A stretch of DNA of 64,000 bases from assembly GCF_028690125.1 (NCBI RefSeq), contig NZ_JAQVBV010000004.1:124001-188000 (forward strand), in the 5' to 3' direction. A program made the translations under genes and the position numbers. This DNA comes from Bacteroides sp. (GTDB taxonomy: Bacteria; Bacteroidota; Bacteroidia; Bacteroidales; Bacteroidaceae). The notes beneath the pieces were generated by a model. It saw only the letters and a list, made by a program, of their open reading frames with translations. It searched no databases and had not been told where the DNA came from. Below, piece after piece: positions 1 through 8,288 of the stretch; position 1 is the first letter of the stretch, and every line of letters starts with the position of its first letter.

Positions 1-295
1 GAGAGCGTGAGAGCAAATACCGGATCAAATTAATTTTCCTGATCGTATTTCTGTCATTTCCGAAGCAGTTATACTCATTTCTGCATGGGTTATTTCTAAT
101 AATATAAATTAATTGAGAAAACATATCTATCTCAATATTTTTATATTTGATATATTATCTGTCTGTTGCCTAAATTATCAGTAATTATTTTGCAGATGTG
201 AACTAAATTTACGAATATTGTGCAATAGTTTTGTATATGAGATTTTACATGGCTCTTGTATTATCCAAATGTTACTTCATTCTAAAAATATTATT
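1..295. other. Left edge, no complete gene
   Basis: No complete gene is visible. In the first plus-strand frame there is a short open end followed by a TAA at 31-33, which could be the last ten codons of a gene lying mostly outside the window, but this cannot be proved from so little sequence. The rest is AT-rich upstream DNA of the GH106 gene. A near-consensus -7 sequence (TTATTTTG around 187-194) could serve that gene, leaving a leader of roughly 95 nt. Confidence 0.4.
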
Positions 296-3200
296 ATGAG
301 AAATACACTTTTATTGGTTTCTATTATCGGGTTCTTAGTTGGCATATCCATTCCTATCGAAGCACAAGTTCCTGTCACTCCATCCACTGAAGAACTTTAT
401 TCGCCTTTTAATGATTCGGATATAAATAAATTCACGTCTCCGGATAAGGTTTTCTACCCGGAGACGTGGTTTCACTATATAGGAGGTAATGTATCGATCG
501 AAGGGATTACGAAAGATTTGGAAGCGATTGCATCTGCCGGTTTTTCGGGTGTGCATTTGTTTCATGGACAATTTGGTGGTCCATGGCCCGGAGTTGAACC
601 ACAGATAACGTGTCTTAGTCCGTTATGGGATGGAATGGTAAAACATACAGCCGAAGAGTGCCAACGATTGGGTTTGCGATTCACTATGCAGAACTGTCCC
701 GGCTGGGCAATGTCGGGCGGCCCTTGGATTAAGCCTTCGAATGCAATGCGTCATTTGGCATCGAGCAGAACAGATATAGAGGGTAATGGTATAGAAATGA
801 CACAAGTACTTCCCATTCCTCAACCTAGTAATGAAGAATGGAGAGATTATAATGATATCATGGTAATTGCGTTTCCAACTCCTAAAGATGATACCGGTGA
901 ACCGCTGAATCCTTCTTCTTTTAAAAGTAATAAACAGGAAATGTGGGGGGATTATTTCTTAGGTAAGGCAAAAGACGCAATGCGCTTAAACCCTACATCT
1001 GCTGATAATCCCTATTGGATAGAGGTAGAGTTTTTAAATGAAACTGTGATCCGGACATTGGAATTTCCTTCTATCAATGAAGCCAATCATCCTTGGTGTT
1101 TTGTACCCGGTATTCATGTAAAATTGGAAGCTTATTTATCAGACGGAACTGTTCAGAAAGTATTGGATACCGATTTACCTCAAAGTAATTGGCAAGATAA
1201 TTATCCCATATCATTGGCTTGCTCTGAATCGAAAGGTGCAAAGAAATATAAGATTTCTATTGTTAATCAACATGACATTGCACTTAGGTCACTACGTTTG
1301 TTTTCTGCTTCCCGAAAAAATAATTGGGAATCGGAAGCCGGTTGGACTTTAAGAAGTATTGAAAGAAGTGGAGAGGGCAAACAAGTTGCATTGGAAACTT
1401 TTGTGAATTCCGCTGAAATAATTGACATAACTGCTTCAATGGATAAGCAAGGCAATTTGAGATGGAAAGCCCCTAAGGGCAAATGGACTATATTACGTAT
1501 CGGACATATCAATACAGGCCAGCGTAATTCTCCGGCACCTCCTGAAGGAACAGGATGGGAATGTAATAAACTCTCTACGGAAGGTTCGAGTACTCATTTT
1601 GCCGGTTATATAGGGCGTCTGTCCGGAGATAATGGTCCATTAGCAAACGGGTTGCTTAAAGGAATGTTGCTTGACAGTTGGGAATGCCGGACGCAAACAT
1701 GGACTGCCGAACTAGATAAAGAGTTTGAGCAAATGATGGGGTATTCCATGCAGAAATGGTTACCCGCACTGTTGGGTTATGTGGTCGATGATCAAGAGAG
1801 TACTTTCCGCTTTTTGTGTGATTGGCGTAGAGTCCTGAATAAGCTGTTTGTTCATAACTTCTATGGCAATATGTCTAAACAGGCAAAGGAAAACAATCTC
1901 TCTATAACTTATGAAACAGCGGGCGGAGATGTTTTTCCCGCAGATATATTAGAATATTACAAGTTTGCCGATGTGCCGATGTGCGAATTTTGGCAACCTA
2001 TAATGGATAATTTTGTGGGTTCGCTCAACTTTAAACCTATTAAGCCAACTACTTCCGCTGCTCGTATTTATGGTAAACCACGTGTTGCTGCGGAAGCTTT
2101 TACTTCATTCTCTCATACTTGGGATGAACATTGGCAAATGTTGAAAGAAGTGGCTAATATAAATAGTATCGAAGGAGTCACTCATTTGGTTTTCCATACT
2201 TATACACACAATCCCAATGTTACTTCCCTTGCGCCGGGGACCTCTTTCTCCGGGGCCGGTATCGGTACTCCTTTCTTGCGTGGACAGACGTGGTGGAAGT
2301 ATATGCCTGAGTTTACCACTTATTTGGCTCGTTGTAGCTATTTGATGGAGAGAGGGAAACCTGTGTCAGATGTTCTTTGGTATTTGGGTGATGAAATCAA
2401 TCATAAACCTGATCAAAATGCACCTTTCCCCATTGGATTTAAATATGATTATTGTAATCAGGATGTTTTGTTGAATCGTTTAGGTGTTGATAATGGTGAT
2501 TTGATTACTCCTGAAGGACTTCGTTATCGTGTGCTTTGGCTGCCGGAAGCTCCACGTATGTGTGTGGAAACTTTGGATAAGTTATATGCGCTTATTCAAG
2601 CGGGAGCGACTGTAATTGGAGAAGCTCCGGTTGGTTTAGCTACACTTTCCGGTGGAAAGGTAGCTCAGAAGCATTTTAATAAGATGGTTAAAAAGATTTG
2701 GGGTAATAATATCCGGCAAGGAATTCGGTCAATCGGCAAAGGTCGAATGATAAGCGGAATGACTTTGGATGAGGCTTTAACGAAGTTGAATATGGAACCG
2801 GATGTAAAAGGTCAGGATGTATTATGGTCACATAGGAATATTGATCAAGCCGATTGGTATTATGTGGCAGCTCCTCAGGGTAAGGAATTTGCAGGGCAGT
2901 TGGATTTTCGAAATAAAGGTAATGTTGAGATATGGGATCCTTTGACTGGTGATGTGACACCGGCTGTTTATGAAACAAAAGGAGCACGGACCATGGTAAA
3001 AGTTGATTTACCTCAGGCCGGTTCATGCTTTGTTGTTTTTCGTAAAGACAAACCAGCTACGGAAATAATAGCGAAAGAAAGAAAAGTAATAGCAACAATA
3101 CCATTTACTAATACTTGGACAGTAAGATTTCCTAGTGGATGGGGAGCACCGGAATCGCTTCAACTAACAGCTTTGAAGGCATGGAAAGACTTAGAGCTTT

Positions 3201-3568
3201 CGGCTGAGGCTAAGGCTTTTTCAGGAACTGTAGATTATAGTACTACTTTTAAGGTAGATAAGAGTCATGGTACAAACTATATTCTTGATTTAGGAAAAGT
3301 AGATATGATTGCTGAGGTGCTTCTCAATGGTAAACCGGTACGGACTCTCTGGACATTGCCTTATCGGGCTGATATAACTGATGCACTTCAATCGGGAGAA
3401 AATCAACTTACAGTAAAGGTTACTAGTACTTGGTTTAACCGGCTTGTTTTTGATGCGGCTCAACCTGAAAATGAGCGAAAGACCTGGGTGCTAAGATGGC
3501 CTGATAAAAATGCTGCCCTAAGAGAGAGTGGATTAATGGGGCCGGTATCTGTTCTCGTTGAGCGGTAA
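296..3568 (+). CDS. Exported GH106-type alpha-L-rhamnosidase
   Basis: Probable secreted glycoside hydrolase of family 106, the alpha-L-rhamnosidases that remove terminal rhamnose from pectins and plant glycosides. The frame is open from a TTG at 218, but ATG 296 is preferred because it begins directly with a signal peptide (basic MRNT, hydrophobic run, cleavage near IEAQ). The GH106 start signature follows at about residues 55-90 (ETWFHYIGGN, then GVHLFHGQFGG). The last ~150 residues look like a beta-sandwich carbohydrate-binding fold (VLLNGKPVRTLW, then YRADITDALQSGENQL). At 1090 residues it has the usual family length. It stands alone on the plus strand and no SusC/SusD partner is visible. 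Substrate is inferred from family only. Confidence 0.8.
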   Translation: MRNTLLLVSIIGFLVGISIPIEAQVPVTPSTEELYSPFNDSDINKFTSPDKVFYPETWFHYIGGNVSIEGITKDLEAIASAGFSGVHLFHGQFGGPWPGVEPQITCLSPLWDGMVKHTAEECQRLGLRFTMQNCPGWAMSGGPWIKPSNAMRHLASSRTDIEGNGIEMTQVLPIPQPSNEEWRDYNDIMVIAFPTPKDDTGEPLNPSSFKSNKQEMWGDYFLGKAKDAMRLNPTSADNPYWIEVEFLNETVIRTLEFPSINEANHPWCFVPGIHVKLEAYLSDGTVQKVLDTDLPQSNWQDNYPISLACSESKGAKKYKISIVNQHDIALRSLRLFSASRKNNWESEAGWTLRSIERSGEGKQVALETFVNSAEIIDITASMDKQGNLRWKAPKGKWTILRIGHINTGQRNSPAPPEGTGWECNKLSTEGSSTHFAGYIGRLSGDNGPLANGLLKGMLLDSWECRTQTWTAELDKEFEQMMGYSMQKWLPALLGYVVDDQESTFRFLCDWRRVLNKLFVHNFYGNMSKQAKENNLSITYETAGGDVFPADILEYYKFADVPMCEFWQPIMDNFVGSLNFKPIKPTTSAARIYGKPRVAAEAFTSFSHTWDEHWQMLKEVANINSIEGVTHLVFHTYTHNPNVTSLAPGTSFSGAGIGTPFLRGQTWWKYMPEFTTYLARCSYLMERGKPVSDVLWYLGDEINHKPDQNAPFPIGFKYDYCNQDVLLNRLGVDNGDLITPEGLRYRVLWLPEAPRMCVETLDKLYALIQAGATVIGEAPVGLATLSGGKVAQKHFNKMVKKIWGNNIRQGIRSIGKGRMISGMTLDEALTKLNMEPDVKGQDVLWSHRNIDQADWYYVAAPQGKEFAGQLDFRNKGNVEIWDPLTGDVTPAVYETKGARTMVKVDLPQAGSCFVVFRKDKPATEIIAKERKVIATIPFTNTWTVRFPSGWGAPESLQLTALKAWKDLELSAEAKAFSGTVDYSTTFKVDKSHGTNYILDLGKVDMIAEVLLNGKPVRTLWTLPYRADITDALQSGENQLTVKVTSTWFNRLVFDAAQPENERKTWVLRWPDKNAALRESGLMGPVSVLVER

Positions 3569-3904
3569 ATAAAGTTGAAAGCTGATAGATGATCGTGAAG
3601 TTTTAGCTGTATGTTCTATTTGTTGTCTATGGTTTCAAATAACTCTGTTGTGATGATAACACATTTTATTGGCAAAAAAATTACTATCAAATAAAATATT
3701 ATATATCTTTGCTGTATGACAAAGACATTTAAATCGGATTTGGTTTTATAAACAATCTGTGTTTCTGATACAGATTGTCCTTTCGTTTACTCTCGGATAA
3801 CTCCTTTTCGAGAGTGGTTTTCTATTATTATAATTCAAGTTTAATCTGCGTACAATGATGAAAGCATTGTTGTGCTTTCCGTGTATGCAAAATACAGTAA
3901 GATA
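3569..3904 (+). promoter_or_regulatory. Promoter and two-hairpin leader of the methyltransferase-rsgA operon
   Basis: A 336-bp gap. It holds a perfect Bacteroides -7 element (TATCTTTG, 3704-3711) without an obvious -33 partner, predicting transcription from about 3718 and a leader of about 187 nt. Two stem-loops lie in that leader: a 9-bp stem at 3752-3760/3770-3778 (ACAATCTGT/ACAGATTGT) and a 7-bp stem at 3789-3795/3809-3815 (ACTCTCG/CGAGAGT), the second followed by GGTTTTCT. The second could be an intrinsic terminator used as an attenuator, but no alternative antiterminator pairing was demonstrated. Confidence 0.45.
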
Positions 3905-4684
3905 ATGAGTAACGAAAATAAAACAATCCACGAATTCGAACTTAATTTAATTTGTGACTTCTTTTCCAATATGGAACGACAAGGACCGGGAAGTCCTGAG
4001 GTAACACTGAAAGCATTGAGCTTTATAGACAACCTCACCGACAAATCCTTTATCGCTGATATCGGTTGTGGGACAGGAGGTCAGACAATGGTGTTGGCTC
4101 AATATATACAGGGACGGATTACCGGACTTGACTTTCTTCCCGGATTTATTAATATTTTTAATCGTAATACAAGGCAATTAGGTTTGCAAGACAGGGTAGA
4201 AGGTATTGTCGGTTCAATGGATGAACTTCCTTTTCAGAATGAAGAATTAGACCTGATTTGGTCGGAAGGGGCTATATATAATATAGGTTTTGAACGAGGG
4301 CTGAATGAGTGGCGTAAGTATTTGAAAACAGGAGGATATATTGCCGTTTCGGAAAGTTCGTGGTTTACAGACGAACGTCCTGCGGAAATCAATGACTTCT
4401 GGATGAATGCGTATCCTGAAATAGATACGATTCCTAACCAAGTAGCCAAGATACATAAAGCAGGGTATCTTCCTGTCGCTACATTTATTTTGCCCGAAAA
4501 TTGTTGGACAGAACATTACTTTGCTCTAAAGATTCCAGCGCAGGAGATTTTTCTTAATAAATATGCAGGAAATAAGATCGCCGAAGAATTCAACGAACTT
4601 CAATCTATTGAAGTAGAACTATACCGTAAGTATAAAGAATTCTACGGTTATGTATTTTTCATCGCAAAAAAGATAAAACAATGA
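3905..4684 (+). CDS. Class I SAM-dependent methyltransferase
   Basis: Small-molecule or RNA methyltransferase of the Rossmann-fold type, substrate unknown. Motif I is clear at about residues 49-58 ([11 protein letters not shown]), followed by an acidic strand end (GLDFLPG) and a motif IV-like stretch ([14 protein letters not shown]). The frame is open from a GTG at 3872; ATG 3905 is preferred because it removes an odd N-terminus and gives a typical 259-residue protein. There is no signal peptide, so it is cytoplasmic. Its TGA overlaps the ATG of the next gene (ATGA at 4681-4684), so the two are translationally coupled. Pairing with a ribosome-assembly GTPase hints at a ribosome-linked role, but this is inference; the fold alone resembles general UbiE-like methyltransferases. 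Confidence 0.75.
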   Translation: MSNENKTIHEFELNLICDFFSNMERQGPGSPEVTLKALSFIDNLTDKSFIADIGCGTGGQTMVLAQYIQGRITGLDFLPGFINIFNRNTRQLGLQDRVEGIVGSMDELPFQNEELDLIWSEGAIYNIGFERGLNEWRKYLKTGGYIAVSESSWFTDERPAEINDFWMNAYPEIDTIPNQVAKIHKAGYLPVATFILPENCWTEHYFALKIPAQEIFLNKYAGNKIAEEFNELQSIEVELYRKYKEFYGYVFFIAKKIKQ

Positions 4685-5736
4685 TGAATTTGAATAATTA
4701 TGGTTGGAATGATAAGTTAAACCAACTAAAGCAAGAATCAACATACAATACCTTGAGTCATGGCCGTGTATCCATAGTACATAGGACGTGTTATGAGGTA
4801 GTTTCTGAAAACGGACTGTTTCAGTGCGAACTAACCGGAAATATGATGTATGGGAAGTTAGATTCCGAATTACCTTGTACGGGCGATTGGGTGATTTTTC
4901 AACCATTTGATGACCATAAAGGGATTATAGTTGATATGCTTCCCCGTGAACGAACATTGTATCGTAAGAAAAACGGGACGGTTGCCGATAAACAAGCCAT
5001 TGCGTCTTATGTCGATAAAGCATTTATTGTGCAAAGTCTTGATGATAATTTCAATGTTCGTAGGGCCGAACGTTTCATGGTTCAGATATTGGAAGAAAAT
5101 ATCAAGCCTGTCTTAGTTCTTAATAAAGCTGATTTGGGTCTTGATAGACAGAAAATAGAAGAGCAAATTGAACATATTGCCCGACAGATGCCAGTGCTTT
5201 TCACAAGTATTCATCAGTCTCAAACAATTCTCCAATTGCGGGAATCTATATCAGAAGGCGAAACGGTTGTTTTTGTCGGTTCTTCGGGAGTTGGAAAAAG
5301 TTCTCTGGTGAATGCGCTTTGCCGAAAAGCGGTATTGCTCACGTCTGATATAAGTTTGTCCACAGGAAAAGGACGACATACTTCCACCCGGCGGGAAATG
5401 GTATTGATAGATAATTCAAGTGTATTAATCGACACTCCGGGCGTGAGAGAATTTGGTTTGACTATCGGCAATTCCGATTCACTGGCAGAAATACTTGAAA
5501 TTTCTGACTATGTAAAACTGTGTCGTTTCAGAGATTGTGAGCATATTAATGAACCGGGTTGTGCTGTTTTAGAAGCGGTAAAAAGTGGTGCGTTAGACTG
5601 TAGAGTTTATGAAAGTTATCTGAAACTTCAACGGGAAGCATGGTACTTTTCTGCTTCGGAACATGAAAAACGAAAAAAGAATAAATCGTTTTCAAAACTC
5701 GTGGATGAAGTGAAGAAACATAAAACCAATCTTTAA
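4681..5736 (+). CDS. rsgA: Ribosome small-subunit-dependent GTPase RsgA-like
   Basis: Circularly permuted GTPase that acts in late 30S ribosomal subunit maturation. The permuted motif order is visible: G4 NKAD (about residue 142), then the P-loop GSSGVGKSS (about 199-207), then G3 DTPG (about 249). The C-terminal zinc-binding pattern C-x5-C-x-H-x5-C ([14 protein letters not shown]) follows, and the N-terminal part fits the OB fold. At 351 residues it is longer than the usual ~300-residue form and begins with a distinctive YGWND stretch, so it may be a second, accessory copy rather than the organism's core rsgA; that would need a genome check. It starts inside the stop codon of the methyltransferase gene. 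Confidence 0.88.
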   Translation: MMNLNNYGWNDKLNQLKQESTYNTLSHGRVSIVHRTCYEVVSENGLFQCELTGNMMYGKLDSELPCTGDWVIFQPFDDHKGIIVDMLPRERTLYRKKNGTVADKQAIASYVDKAFIVQSLDDNFNVRRAERFMVQILEENIKPVLVLNKADLGLDRQKIEEQIEHIARQMPVLFTSIHQSQTILQLRESISEGETVVFVGSSGVGKSSLVNALCRKAVLLTSDISLSTGKGRHTSTRREMVLIDNSSVLIDTPGVREFGLTIGNSDSLAEILEISDYVKLCRFRDCEHINEPGCAVLEAVKSGALDCRVYESYLKLQREAWYFSASEHEKRKKNKSFSKLVDEVKKHKTNL

Positions 5737-5753
5737 TCTATATCTCAGTAGTG

Positions 5754-5785
5754 TGGGTATTCTATTTAAAGAGTACCCAAACTTT
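5754..5785 (+). terminator. Intrinsic terminator of methyltransferase-rsgA operon
   Basis: Ten-base-pair stem 5754-5763/5770-5779 (TGGGTATTCT/AGAGTACCCA, one G-U pair) with a 6-nt loop, followed by a T-rich stretch, 18 bases after the rsgA stop. Confidence 0.7.
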
Positions 5786-5929
5786 ATTTTTGTGTAAAAG
5801 TTAAATTTAAACTCTGTCTTCTCGAGGATTACTGTCCTCATAATCCAAATCCAGAAGGAAATATATAGTTGATTTTCAATATAGACATTGGTTTAGAAAA
5901 AGCTCTTTATGTATTCAGATATAATAATA

Positions 5930-5963
5930 AAATCCCGAAAGATCTTTCGAACTTTCGGGATTT
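5930..5963 (-). terminator. Terminator of the GH92 operon
   Basis: Perfect 12-bp stem (5930-5941/5952-5963, core TCCCGAAAG/CTTTCGGGA) with a 10-nt loop, 32 bases past the stop of the last GH92 gene on the minus strand and followed there by a T-rich tract. It may also stop rightward read-through. Confidence 0.75.
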
Positions 5964-5994
5964 CATTATTATAATGCTCAGCGAGAAAAGAATG

Positions 5995-8271
5995 CTACTT
6001 CTTCAATTCTTTAGAGAAAGAATAAGGAGCTTCGTCATCTTTTGTACCTCTGTTAAGGTTTGGCTGATCGCTCATATTAACCTTTATCAATCCTCCTTTT
6101 AACAGATCTTCATGACCGAAATAGTTCTTTGTATAATTACTGCCGTTGAAGTTGAGAGATTCAATATAGAGGTTTTTTTTGTCGTTATTAGAAGCATCAA
6201 TTACCAGGTTCTTTCCATTTTCGAAGTGCAAAGTTGCTTTCTTAAAGAGCGGAGCTCCTGTTACGTACTCATTACTTCCCGGACATACAGGATAGAAACC
6301 TAATGCAGAGAATACATACCAAGCAGAAGTCTGTCCGTTATCCTCATCACCACAATAACCGTCCGGTCCCGGAGTATACATCCGGTTCATAACCTGACGT
6401 AACCAATATTGAGCTTTCCAAGGTTCGCCTGCATAATTGTACATATAGATCATGTGTTGGATTGGTTGGTTACCATGTGCATAGTTACCCATATTCATTA
6501 CAGTCATTTCACGGATTTCATGAATAACGCCGCCATAATAGCTTTCATCAAAAATAGGTGGTACGGAGAATACGGAATCCAGCATCTGAACGAAATCTTG
6601 TTTTCCACCCATCAGATCGATCAATCCTTGAGGATCGTGGAATACAGACCATGAATAATGCCAGCTATTACCTTCGGTAAAGGCATCACCCCATTTCAAC
6701 GGAGAGAATGGAGACTGGAAAGTACCATCTGCATTCTTACCGCGCATTAGTTTTGATTCCTTGTCATATACATTCTTATAATTCATGGCACGTTGAGCGT
6801 AAAGATTGATTTCCTTCTTCGGACGTTTCAATTCTTTAGCCATTTTGTAGATACACCAGTCATTGTAAGCATATTCCAATGTGCGTGCAGTATTCTCATT
6901 GATCTTAACATCATAAGGTACATAACCGAGTTTGTTATAATACTCGTGTCCCAAGCGTCCGGTAGATGATACATTCGGATGAACATTCTCTGCTCCGTGA
7001 ACCAGTCCTTCATATAGCGTCTGGGCATCTTCTACTTTAACACCTTTCATATAAGCATCTACCAATACGGAAGCTGAGTTGTTTCCAATCATACAACCAC
7101 GATGTCCGGGGCTTGCCCATTCGGGGAAGAAACCGCTTTCTTTGTAAGTGTTGATCAGTCCTTCCTGCATTTCTTTGTTCATAGAAGGATACATCAGATT
7201 TAACAATGGGAACAAGCAACGGAACGTATCCCAAAAGCCTGTATCAGTGAACATATATCCGGGTAAAACTTTTCCGTTGTATGGGCTGTAATGAACCGGT
7301 TTACCGGCTGCATCAAGTTCGTAGAACTTACGCGGGAATAGGAGAGAACGATATAAGCAAGAATAGAAAGTACGATATTGATCAAGATTACCACCTTCAA
7401 CTTCAATTTTGCCTAATACCTGATTCCAAGCTTCTTTTCCTTTTTCTGATACTTGTTCCAGTTGGTCATTTCCAAGTTCTTTCATGTTAAGAGCAGCCTG
7501 TTCAAAGCTGATGAAAGAAGAAGCTACACGGGCATTCACTTTTTCACCTTTGTGAGTCTCGAAGCCGATAATAGCACCTGCATGGTCTGTAGTCTGTTCA
7601 GCAACATTCTCTTGTACTGCACCGTTATTGACAGTAGCTTTATAAGTGAATGGCTTATCAAACTCGATGATGAAGTAGTTCTTAAAGTTTTCGGGTACAC
7701 CTCCACTGTTGCGGGTAGTATAACCAATAATCTTATTTTCTTCGGGAATTACCTTGATGTAGGACCCTTTGTTGAAAGCGTCGATTACGACATATGAATT
7801 TTTGCTGTCAGGGAATGTAAAGCGGAAGATAGCTGCACGATCTGTAGGGGCCATCTCAGTAATGACATCATGTTCTGCGAGATATACCTTATAATAATAA
7901 GGAGTTGCTTCTTCGCCTTTATGAGAAAACCAACTTGCACGCTTTTCTTCGTCAAACTCAGGCTTACCTACTACAGGCATGATAGAGAACTGACCGTAGT
8001 CGTTGATCCACGGGCTAGGTTGGTGAGTTTGTTTGAATCCACGGATTTTATTGGCTGTATATACATATTGCCATCCGTCACCCATCTTTCCGGTTTGGGG
8101 GGTCCAGAAATTCATTCCCCAAGGACGGGCAATGGCTGGATAGGTGTTACCAGTTGATAATTCGAAAGTAGACTGTGTACCCATTAACGGATTGACGTAC
8201 TGTGTCCAGTCATCGGCATACGAGAAGAGTGCTATGCAAAATACATAGGCTGATAATAAAAATCTTTTCAT
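5995..8271 (-). CDS. GH92 exo-alpha-1,2-mannosidase (BT3990-like)
   Basis: Calcium-dependent exo-mannosidase that trims alpha-1,2-linked mannose from high-mannose glycans. The frame extends to 8307, but ATG 8271 begins a clean signal peptide (MKRFLLSAYVFC, cleavage near SYADD) and gives 758 residues. With this start the general acid is E533 (TEGNSWHYSW), the +1 subsite pair is H584-E585 (VIHEIREM) and the catalytic base region is D642/D644 (CGDEDNGQ). These are the positions I recall from the BT3990 structure work, where H584-E585 marks alpha-1,2 specificity. No lipobox, so likely periplasmic. It is the last gene of the operon, 17 bp after the preceding GH92 gene. Specificity is a motif-based inference. 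Confidence 0.92.
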   Translation of the reverse strand: MKRFLLSAYVFCIALFSYADDWTQYVNPLMGTQSTFELSTGNTYPAIARPWGMNFWTPQTGKMGDGWQYVYTANKIRGFKQTHQPSPWINDYGQFSIMPVVGKPEFDEEKRASWFSHKGEEATPYYYKVYLAEHDVITEMAPTDRAAIFRFTFPDSKNSYVVIDAFNKGSYIKVIPEENKIIGYTTRNSGGVPENFKNYFIIEFDKPFTYKATVNNGAVQENVAEQTTDHAGAIIGFETHKGEKVNARVASSFISFEQAALNMKELGNDQLEQVSEKGKEAWNQVLGKIEVEGGNLDQYRTFYSCLYRSLLFPRKFYELDAAGKPVHYSPYNGKVLPGYMFTDTGFWDTFRCLFPLLNLMYPSMNKEMQEGLINTYKESGFFPEWASPGHRGCMIGNNSASVLVDAYMKGVKVEDAQTLYEGLVHGAENVHPNVSSTGRLGHEYYNKLGYVPYDVKINENTARTLEYAYNDWCIYKMAKELKRPKKEINLYAQRAMNYKNVYDKESKLMRGKNADGTFQSPFSPLKWGDAFTEGNSWHYSWSVFHDPQGLIDLMGGKQDFVQMLDSVFSVPPIFDESYYGGVIHEIREMTVMNMGNYAHGNQPIQHMIYMYNYAGEPWKAQYWLRQVMNRMYTPGPDGYCGDEDNGQTSAWYVFSALGFYPVCPGSNEYVTGAPLFKKATLHFENGKNLVIDASNNDKKNLYIESLNFNGSNYTKNYFGHEDLLKGGLIKVNMSDQPNLNRGTKDDEAPYSFSKELKK

Positions 8272-8288
8272 GTTATATTTATTGGTAG

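Noticed and set aside
1..17. Near-match (16 of 17) to the complement of 58119-58135, both reading ESVRAN
   Set aside because: Matches of this length are expected by chance among all pairs in a 64-kb window, and no longer similarity follows.
5995..8271. GH92 protein with Gln instead of Glu in the HGNEPSHH-type motif, suggesting loss of the general acid
   Set aside because: The general acid is E533 in TEGNSW, which is intact; the Gln in HGNQPIQH is not the catalytic acid.
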